Below, piece after piece: positions 6,396-11,371 of a stretch of DNA of 11,371 nucleotides. The stretch is taken from NCBI GenBank assembly GCA_905067535.1, contig CAJHIR010000031.1, positions 1 through 11,371 of the forward strand. Reading direction: 5' to 3'. The notes beneath the pieces are model-generated. The model ran no database searches. It saw only the letters and a list, made by a program, of their open reading frames with translations, and was not told the origin of the DNA. The position numbers and the translations under genes are program-made. Numbering within the stretch: position 1 is the first letter of the stretch; the number at the start of each line of letters is the position of its first letter. This stretch comes from Candidatus Argoarchaeum ethanivorans. Lineage in GTDB: Archaea; Halobacteriota; Methanosarcinia; Methanosarcinales; EX4572-44.

Positions 6396-7559
6396 ATGCT
6401 AAATATAAAAGATGTTGGCGAAGAACTTGAGCAAAAAATTGAAGCTGTTAGAGGCTATGTAAGAGAACGGAGCGAGTCAAGCAAGGAATACCAGCAGGCA
6501 CTTGAAAAGCTAACAATAGAGCTTTTTGATGCCAACAAGAGGCTTCCGCGATATAGCGGGGCTCGCATACTTGAAGGCGGGTTCATCAAACCCTTTGTTC
6601 AACAATGGAAGAACCATGCTGATGCCCAGAACTGGATGGATCACACCCTAAGTAGTACTACTGTTGGTGCAGTGGATGGAAGCCAGATTTATCCTGACAA
6701 AACCTACAATCTCCCGGTTGCAGTGATTCAAACAGCAAGCATCTACAACAAACACACAAATGCTAAAAGCTTCAAACAGAAAACAAACGCATTAATAATC
6801 ACACCAGAAGAATTCGAAGCAGCACACGTCTACGCATACAGCGATGAATTTGTTGATGCACGCAGGTTTAAAGCCGAGTGTGAACAAATGCAGGAGCTAC
6901 TGCATGCACACGATCATATCTTCGTACTGCTCGATGGTTCACTCATTCTATCACATATCAATTCTCTTAACAAAAATATCAGGGATATTTATCTTGAAGC
7001 AATCAAAAAACTGCTGCAAACATCAACAAACACAGGAAATACACTCACAGCCTATACTGATAATTCACACCCCCATGATCTAACACAGATGCTTCAAAAG
7101 TTATACAACCTCAAAAAAACCAAACTTCAGGATACCTACCTCATTCAGCCGTATATGCCAAACTGGGGAGATCGCACAAGTGCTTTCCTGTGCGATAGAG
7201 ATGACAGGCGTGCAACAAGTGAAAGTGCACAAACCAAATCAATACTTGACAGATATGGACAATTCAAAGACCAGATAGCTTTTTTCTACATCAATCTTTC
7301 AAATAGGGTTGGGCGTGTAGAATATCCACGATGGGCTCACGAACAGGGATTGACCGAGACTATTGCAAACATCCTTAGAGCGGAAAGTATCATCAGGGGG
7401 GGCTATCCAGACCTGTTGATCCAGGCTCACAAGGCTGCCCTCATTCGAAACATTGAGCATTCTATTTTCTACACCATACTTGAAAACTTCTGCCACAGAA
7501 ACCACATACTGCTGCCAAAAAGCACAAAAGAGCTTCATAAAAGAATAGTACGTCCATAA
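6396..7559 (+). CDS. nurA: NurA-family DNA repair nuclease
   Basis: NurA is a 5'-3' exonuclease/endonuclease that resects DNA ends with the HerA helicase in archaeal double-strand break repair. The metal-binding motif GAVDGSQ is at 91-97 (D94), a second acidic motif VLLDGSLILS at 177-186 (D180), and the C-terminal signature GYPDLLIQAHKAALI at 336-350 (H345) is intact. The 387-residue length suits the family, and the N-terminal 50 residues look like a coiled coil. The start is the ATG at 6396; no strong ribosome binding site precedes it, in keeping with a very short leader. No HerA, Mre11 or Rad50 gene is in the window. Instead it heads a same-strand series with a mini-ORF, an ArsA/Get3-like ATPase and a B12 radical SAM protein. 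The coding strand is notably rich in A and C. Confidence 0.85.
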   Translation: MLNIKDVGEELEQKIEAVRGYVRERSESSKEYQQALEKLTIELFDANKRLPRYSGARILEGGFIKPFVQQWKNHADAQNWMDHTLSSTTVGAVDGSQIYPDKTYNLPVAVIQTASIYNKHTNAKSFKQKTNALIITPEEFEAAHVYAYSDEFVDARRFKAECEQMQELLHAHDHIFVLLDGSLILSHINSLNKNIRDIYLEAIKKLLQTSTNTGNTLTAYTDNSHPHDLTQMLQKLYNLKKTKLQDTYLIQPYMPNWGDRTSAFLCDRDDRRATSESAQTKSILDRYGQFKDQIAFFYINLSNRVGRVEYPRWAHEQGLTETIANILRAESIIRGGYPDLLIQAHKAALIRNIEHSIFYTILENFCHRNHILLPKSTKELHKRIVRP

Positions 7560-7560
7560 T

Positions 7561-7565
7561 AGGAG
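7561..7565 (+). promoter_or_regulatory. Ribosome binding site of the 21-codon mini-ORF
   Basis: AGGAG begins directly after the nurA stop codon and lies 6 nt before the ATG at 7572. This ideal placement is the main support for translation of the mini-ORF. Confidence 0.6.
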
Positions 7566-7571
7566 TTAACC

Positions 7572-7637
7572 ATGAGAAAAATCATCACACCACCGATTAG
7601 AATAACTATCACCGTCCGGAGGCATACCCACCAATGA
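7572..7637 (+). CDS. Possible 21-residue small protein or leader peptide, coupled to the ATPase gene
   Basis: An ATG with a well-spaced AGGAG opens 21 codons ending in TGA. The TGA overlaps the ATG of the next gene as ATGA, the classic arrangement of translational coupling. The peptide begins MRKIITPPIR and ends VRRHTHQ; it is basic, rich in Thr and Ile, and has no recognised family. It begins 12 nt after the nurA stop. The downstream gene also has its own GGAGG (7618-7622) within this frame. It could be a small conserved protein, a leader that tunes expression of the ATPase, or chance. Protein-level conservation cannot be judged here. Confidence 0.45.
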   Translation: MRKIITPPIRITITVRRHTHQ

Positions 7638-8569
7638 TTTTATCATTCTGGGGCAAGGGTGGTGTTGGTAAGACCACATGTGCAGCTTCTGTTGCTGTGC
7701 ATCTGGCAGCAAAGGACAAAAAGACTCTCTTGATTTCAAGCGATCCATCGCCATCCTTGTTTGATATATTTGGTCTCGGGTTCACGCATGCTGGGATCAA
7801 TAAAGTGCCTGGTCTTGATCTGCTGGATGTTATCGAGCTTGATGAGGAGATCGTTCTTGATATGTGGAAAGAAAAGTACGGCGATGAGGTGTATGAAGTT
7901 CTCTCTTCGTTTTTCCCGGTTGATGAATCCATCCTTGATTATATTGCTGGTGCACCAGGAATCGGTGACCAGTTTGTTTTAACGTATCTACTTGACCAGC
8001 ATCTTGCAGATAATTACGATTTTATCGTGTGGGATACAGCGCCTGCTGGCGGTACTCTCAAGCTTTTAAAACTTGAGGAACAGTTTTATGAGCACCTTGG
8101 CGAAGCTGGTAAGCTTTATTTTTCAGTTAAAAGCGTGCTTGATAAGATCAAACGCAAAAAAGGGAGAAACCCGCTTGATATTATTAATGAGTGGAAGATA
8201 TTAGCTGAGGATGTTCTTGGTTTCATGTCTTCTGGTGTTGTGAAGGCGTATATTGTTACGATTCCCGAATGGCTTGGCTATGCTCAGACAAAACGCATTG
8301 TCAGAGAATTAACTGATTTTAACGTGAAAATTGGCGGAATACTGATCAACCAGGTGGCAGAGAAGAATTTGTGCCAGGGCGATGTATGGGATAAGAAATC
8401 TAAAATCCATCATCACTATACAGAGTTGATACAAACAGAACTTGGAAATACATATAAGGTACAGAGTGTTCCGGTACTTCCCTATGAGATTAAAGGAGTT
8501 GACAATTTAATCGCATTTTCAGAGAATGTGATTGATTTGATTGATTTGAATTCGCTGGTGAAATCTTGA
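7634..8569 (+). CDS. ArsA/Get3-family (TRC40-like) P-loop ATPase
   Basis: This is a deviant-Walker ATPase of the ArsA/Get3 branch, related to MinD/ParA. The P-loop GKGGVGKTT is at 7-15, SSDPSPSLFDIFG (35-47) matches the family's STDPAHSLSDxF switch region, and WDTAPAGGTLKLLKL (133-147) matches the ArsA signature DTAPTGHTLRLLxLP. A later GGILINQV resembles the VVNxV adenine-loop strand. At 311 residues it is a single-domain protein, as in archaeal Get3, not the duplicated ArsA of arsenite pumps. No CxxC zinc motif of eukaryotic Get3 is visible, so tail-anchored protein targeting is not assured. GGAGG (7618-7622) precedes the ATG, and the stop overlaps the radical SAM start, suggesting the ATPase serves that partner. 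Confidence 0.85.
   Translation: MILSFWGKGGVGKTTCAASVAVHLAAKDKKTLLISSDPSPSLFDIFGLGFTHAGINKVPGLDLLDVIELDEEIVLDMWKEKYGDEVYEVLSSFFPVDESILDYIAGAPGIGDQFVLTYLLDQHLADNYDFIVWDTAPAGGTLKLLKLEEQFYEHLGEAGKLYFSVKSVLDKIKRKKGRNPLDIINEWKILAEDVLGFMSSGVVKAYIVTIPEWLGYAQTKRIVRELTDFNVKIGGILINQVAEKNLCQGDVWDKKSKIHHHYTELIQTELGNTYKVQSVPVLPYEIKGVDNLIAFSENVIDLIDLNSLVKS
8557..8561 (+). promoter_or_regulatory. Ribosome binding site supporting the TTG start of the radical SAM gene
   Basis: GGTGA lies 4 nt before the TTG at 8566, inside the last codons of the ATPase gene. It supports a non-ATG start overlapping the ATPase stop as TTGA. Confidence 0.55.
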
Positions 8570-10233
8570 AAGCTGACCTTGTTTTAATTCATGCACCAAG
8601 TTTATACGATTTCAGAGAAAAGGATGTGCACCACGGTCCTATAAGTGACCTGATCCCTTCAACACCTGTTTTTGAGTTGTACCCGGTAGGTTTTCTCACT
8701 CTTCTCACATACCTTGGAAAAAAGGGGTACAAGGTTAGAATCTTAAATATTGCAACCCAGATGCTGATGGATAGCTCCTTTGATGTTGAAAAGGAAATCA
8801 AAAAAATTGATGCTGCTGTTTATGGTATTGACCTTCACTGGATGGTTCATGTACAGGGTGCTGTAGAAGTTGCAAAAATTATCAAAAAAATCTGGGACAG
8901 GCCAATTGTCTTTGGTGGATTCACATCAACCATTTTCTGGAAGGATATTCTACAGAATTATAAACAGGTGGACTACGTACTTTCAGGTGACACGACAGAA
9001 GAGCCTTTTAGAAAGCTCTTAGAGTATTTGATCGAGGGGAGAGGCGTAATAGAGGATATCCCCAACCTGTCGTGGCGAGAAGGTGAGTTGATTAAGACAA
9101 ATGGCATCACCTTTGTACCGGAAGATATTGGTGGCTATTCCATCGACTACAGTTTTGTTGCAAAAGAAGCGATAAAATCTATGAAACCAAAAGCGTTTCT
9201 TCCATTTGCTAAATTTATGCAGGATCCAATAGGCATGTCTCTTGCTTACAAAGGATGTAATTTTAATTGCATCACATGCGGAGGCTCATGTCATACTTTT
9301 AAAAATTCATTTCAAAGAACCGGCATCGCATTCAAACCGGCTGAAAAGGTTGCTGAAGAGATTCTATCAATCAACCAGTACATGAAAATTCCAGTTTTTT
9401 TGGTAGGAGATTTGCAGTTCAACCTCAAACATGCAGCAGCAGTAATAAAAGAGCTGAAAGAAAACAAATTCGATGCCCCGATCTTCTTTGAATTCTTCAA
9501 ACCACCAAACAAGGAAACACTAACGATACTAGAGCAGGCATCAGACGAGGTAATTCTCCACATCTCACCGGAAAGCCACAGTGAAAAAGTTAGAAACGCA
9601 TTCGGCAGACCATACCAAAATAGTGAACTTGAAAAATTCATCTCACACGTAGCAGAACTAAACTTCAAACGAGTTGATCTATACTTTATGACAGGGCTGC
9701 CATTTCAAACATACACAAGTGCAGTTGAAACGCACAAATACATCGAGTCAATAACCAAAAAAATACCAGAGTCAAAAAAAATCCTCGACTGCTTCATCTC
9801 ACCACTTGCACCATTTGTAGACCCAGGAAGCATTGTATTCAAAAATCCGGACAAATTCGGATACAAACTGCGATTCAACGATCTTGAAAGTCACAGGCTT
9901 GCAATAGAAAATGCAACAAACTGGAAAAATGCACTGAACTATGAAACTGTGTGGATGAACAGGGACGAAATAGCAGCATCTTCTTACGAGGCATCAAAAA
10001 AATTAATAAAACTGAAGATTGCAAACGGGATCGTGGACGAAGAGAAGGGAGAGCAAACAATCCAGCTAATCAATGTAGCCAAAGAAATAATAGAGGAAAG
10101 CGATAAAATCACAAAACCAATAACAATACGAGAAACGGTGCCGGAAGGAGACCTCTATCCATCTAAGAATCTGCTTCTAACACTCAAACCAAAATTCTTC
10201 ACAACACTGATAAGAACAATCCTTCGACTTTAG
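8566..10233 (+). CDS. B12-binding domain / radical SAM protein (resembles the Ta0216 family)
   Basis: Residues about 1-150 form a cobalamin-binding-type Rossmann domain (LVLIHAPSLYDF; YPVGFLTLLTYLGKKGYKVRI; GGFTSTIFW at 117-125). It lacks the full DxHxxG base-off motif but keeps DLH in GIDLHW (87-92). The radical SAM domain carries CxxxCxxC at C231, C235 and C238, with an extra C242, in the segment GCNFNCITCGGSC. Later pieces typical of the class are FGRPYQNSELEKFI and DLYFMTGLPFQT. From memory this resembles archaeal Ta0216-type proteins, whose reaction is not known; some B12 radical SAM enzymes methylate unactivated carbons, but that is inference here. The start is TTG, overlapping the ATPase stop. 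Base usage changes along the gene, with T-rich codons in the first half and A/C-rich codons from about 9400. Confidence 0.82.
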   Translation: MKADLVLIHAPSLYDFREKDVHHGPISDLIPSTPVFELYPVGFLTLLTYLGKKGYKVRILNIATQMLMDSSFDVEKEIKKIDAAVYGIDLHWMVHVQGAVEVAKIIKKIWDRPIVFGGFTSTIFWKDILQNYKQVDYVLSGDTTEEPFRKLLEYLIEGRGVIEDIPNLSWREGELIKTNGITFVPEDIGGYSIDYSFVAKEAIKSMKPKAFLPFAKFMQDPIGMSLAYKGCNFNCITCGGSCHTFKNSFQRTGIAFKPAEKVAEEILSINQYMKIPVFLVGDLQFNLKHAAAVIKELKENKFDAPIFFEFFKPPNKETLTILEQASDEVILHISPESHSEKVRNAFGRPYQNSELEKFISHVAELNFKRVDLYFMTGLPFQTYTSAVETHKYIESITKKIPESKKILDCFISPLAPFVDPGSIVFKNPDKFGYKLRFNDLESHRLAIENATNWKNALNYETVWMNRDEIAASSYEASKKLIKLKIANGIVDEEKGEQTIQLINVAKEIIEESDKITKPITIRETVPEGDLYPSKNLLLTLKPKFFTTLIRTILRL

Positions 10234-10245
10234 GCAGGGCAGTGG

Positions 10246-10257
10246 TTTTAAATTATA
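10246..10257 (+). promoter_or_regulatory. TATA-like box for the cyclase-PPR gene
   Basis: TTTTAAATTATA, preceded by GG, lies about 55 nt before the ATG at 10309. This predicts transcription starting near 10278 and a leader of about 30 nt that contains the ribosome binding site. The gene is thus probably independent of the upstream operon. Confidence 0.5.
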
Positions 10258-10293
10258 CATACATAAACAATAAAGATTTGCGTAAAATAAAAT

Positions 10294-10300
10294 GGAGTGA
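10294..10300 (+). promoter_or_regulatory. Ribosome binding site of the cyclase-PPR gene
   Basis: GGAGTGA lies 8 nt before the ATG at 10309 and is a near-perfect archaeal Shine-Dalgarno match, fixing the start of this gene. Confidence 0.65.
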
Positions 10301-10308
10301 AGTTTCAA

Positions 10309-11371
10309 ATGGAACGCAATGACCAGTTGGAAGGTTTGGCAGGAGAGAACATAGAAGCCTATGTTCTCTGCCTCTCTATAGACCTAATTGGTTCGACAGC
10401 CGCCGGGCTAAAACTCACTACGCCTCAACTGAACCGCTTCAATATATCCTTAGCCAACCAAATCCGACCTCATCTCGAAAATCTTGAGTTGAAAGATGCT
10501 TTAGTGAAGTTCACTGGTGATGGCTGGCTGGTTATGACCGAAAAGGCGAAGGAATTTAAAGCCTTGTGCTGCCTTGCAACCATCATGGCTAATAAATTTC
10601 AGGAGGAAATGAACAAAAGAACGGGAATTGCCATAAATAAAATACCTCAACTTCGTCTCGCCATCTGTTCTGGGTTAGACGTGAGTGTTGAACTGCCAAA
10701 CGGGCACAAAGATTGGGTGGGAGACAGCGCTCGAAGGGCAACACGAGCATGTGGCTGGTCTCATACCAACGAGGTAGTTATTAACGGAACTGTCTGTGAA
10801 ATCGCTTTGCGAGACTTTGATATTAAGTCCATAACTGAAAAAGACCACACTAAACCCAAGAAGTGGGAAGAGGACTTCGAAGTATTTTCTTTGGGGGAAT
10901 TAAATCCAGAAGTATCTGCAGAACCGGAAGCTCCCGAATATTTTATCTACACTCTTAAAACTATCGGAAAAGTAGAAGAAGCCAACAAATTTGGTCTGTG
11001 TGTTTCAGAATGTCTGGGATATACTGTTCGAAAGCAGGGCATCGATGAAATGGAACGCCAAGAATTCTTGCGAAACTGGAATCGACTTATGGCAAGCATT
11101 CCCGACTATCTAAGCGCGCTTAAGGTGTTTAAGATGATCCAAGACGCGGGGTTATCCCCTGACGTTTTCACATACAACACGCTCATTAACAAAGCTCCTG
11201 AATACAACATAGCCAAAGATTGGGTAGAAACGATGTACAGAGAAGGTATTCAGCCTAACGTTATCACCTACAGCACGCTCATTAACAAAGCTCCTGACTA
11301 CGATGTTGCCAAAAGTTGGGTAGAAACGATGCGTGCAAAAAGTATCCCGCCTAACTTTGTCACCTACAGCA
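10309..11371 (+). CDS. Class III nucleotide cyclase-like domain fused to PPR-type repeats (3' end outside window)
   Basis: An uninterrupted frame of 354 codons runs off the window. Residues 17-200 resemble a class III adenylate/guanylate cyclase catalytic domain. SIDLIGST (23-30) carries the first metal aspartate D25, and VKFTGDGWLV (66-75) carries D71 plus K67 at the purine-selecting lysine position. RLAICSGLDV (116-125) is the following strand, and DWVGDSARRATRA (135-147) aligns with the DxxGxxVNxAxR motif. There D135 and the transition-state arginine R146 are kept, but the asparagine is replaced by R142. After a linker (about 200-253), 32-residue repeats with the TYNTLI...GIQPN pattern of pentatricopeptide repeats begin at 254. 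PPR proteins bind RNA in organelles and are rare in prokaryotes. A soluble, cytoplasmic protein is likely, as no membrane segment is seen. Whether it is an active cyclase is open. Confidence 0.8.
   Translation, partial: MERNDQLEGLAGENIEAYVLCLSIDLIGSTAAGLKLTTPQLNRFNISLANQIRPHLENLELKDALVKFTGDGWLVMTEKAKEFKALCCLATIMANKFQEEMNKRTGIAINKIPQLRLAICSGLDVSVELPNGHKDWVGDSARRATRACGWSHTNEVVINGTVCEIALRDFDIKSITEKDHTKPKKWEEDFEVFSLGELNPEVSAEPEAPEYFIYTLKTIGKVEEANKFGLCVSECLGYTVRKQGIDEMERQEFLRNWNRLMASIPDYLSALKVFKMIQDAGLSPDVFTYNTLINKAPEYNIAKDWVETMYREGIQPNVITYSTLINKAPDYDVAKSWVETMRAKSIPPNFVTYS
11068..11371 (+). repeat. PPR-like repeat array, 96-bp period, cut by the window end
   Basis: Repeat units occupy codons for residues 254-285, 286-317 and 318-349, with a fourth starting at 350. 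Each is exactly 32 residues (96 bp), three shorter than the standard 35-residue PPR. Units two and three are identical at 77 of 96 bases and 21 of 32 residues; unit one is more diverged (WNRLMASIPDY in place of YNTLINKAPEY). The conserved frame is TY(N/S)TLINKAP(E/D)Y..AK.WVETM followed by I.PN. Helix-turn-helix units of this type stack into a solenoid. Confidence 0.85.

Noticed and set aside
7634..8569. ATPase gene as part of an arsenic resistance or plasmid partition locus
   Set aside because: There is no arsenite pump, arsenic regulator, ParB-type gene or centromere-like repeat nearby, and the DTAPAGGTLKLL signature fits ArsA/Get3 better than ParA.

Overview
The window looks like a chromosome segment of an anaerobic euryarchaeon that uses coenzyme F420: a methanogen, a methane/alkane oxidiser, or an Archaeoglobus-like relative. 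The evidence is a CofH-type F420 biosynthesis enzyme, an archaeal NurA nuclease, an Mbh/Mrp-type antiporter module, Shine-Dalgarno sites of the GGAGG/GGTGAT kind, and TATA-like boxes ahead of several genes. No rRNA, tRNA, CRISPR array or transposase gene was seen.

Left part (1-3200, minus strand). A cluster of small 9-bp-stem hairpins lies at 39-194 and runs into the 3' end of ksgA (16S rRNA dimethyltransferase). Upstream of ksgA is cofH (F420 precursor synthesis). A 231-nt gap with two palindromes separates cofH from an NAD-dependent sugar-nucleotide epimerase/dehydratase.

Middle (3274-5985, minus strand). This is a tightly packed six-gene membrane operon with transcription order mrpF-G-E-A'(MbhD/MbhE-like)-B-C. 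The genes overlap or abut. It resembles the Na+/H+ antiporter half of Mbh-type complexes, but no MrpD or full-length MrpA, the usual ion-pumping subunits, is present at either end. A 410-bp intergenic region follows, from which the antiporter operon and the nurA operon diverge.

Right part (6396-10233, plus strand). This is a likely operon of a NurA-family nuclease, a 21-codon mini-ORF, an ArsA/Get3-type ATPase and a B12-binding radical SAM protein. The last three are linked by ATGA or TTGA start/stop overlaps.

Far right (10309 to the window end, plus strand). A gene with its own TATA-like box and ribosome binding site encodes an N-terminal class III nucleotide cyclase-like domain, followed by pentatricopeptide-like (PPR) repeats of exactly 32 residues, and it runs off the window. 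A nucleotide-signalling domain joined to an RNA-binding-type repeat array in an archaeon is the most unusual content here.
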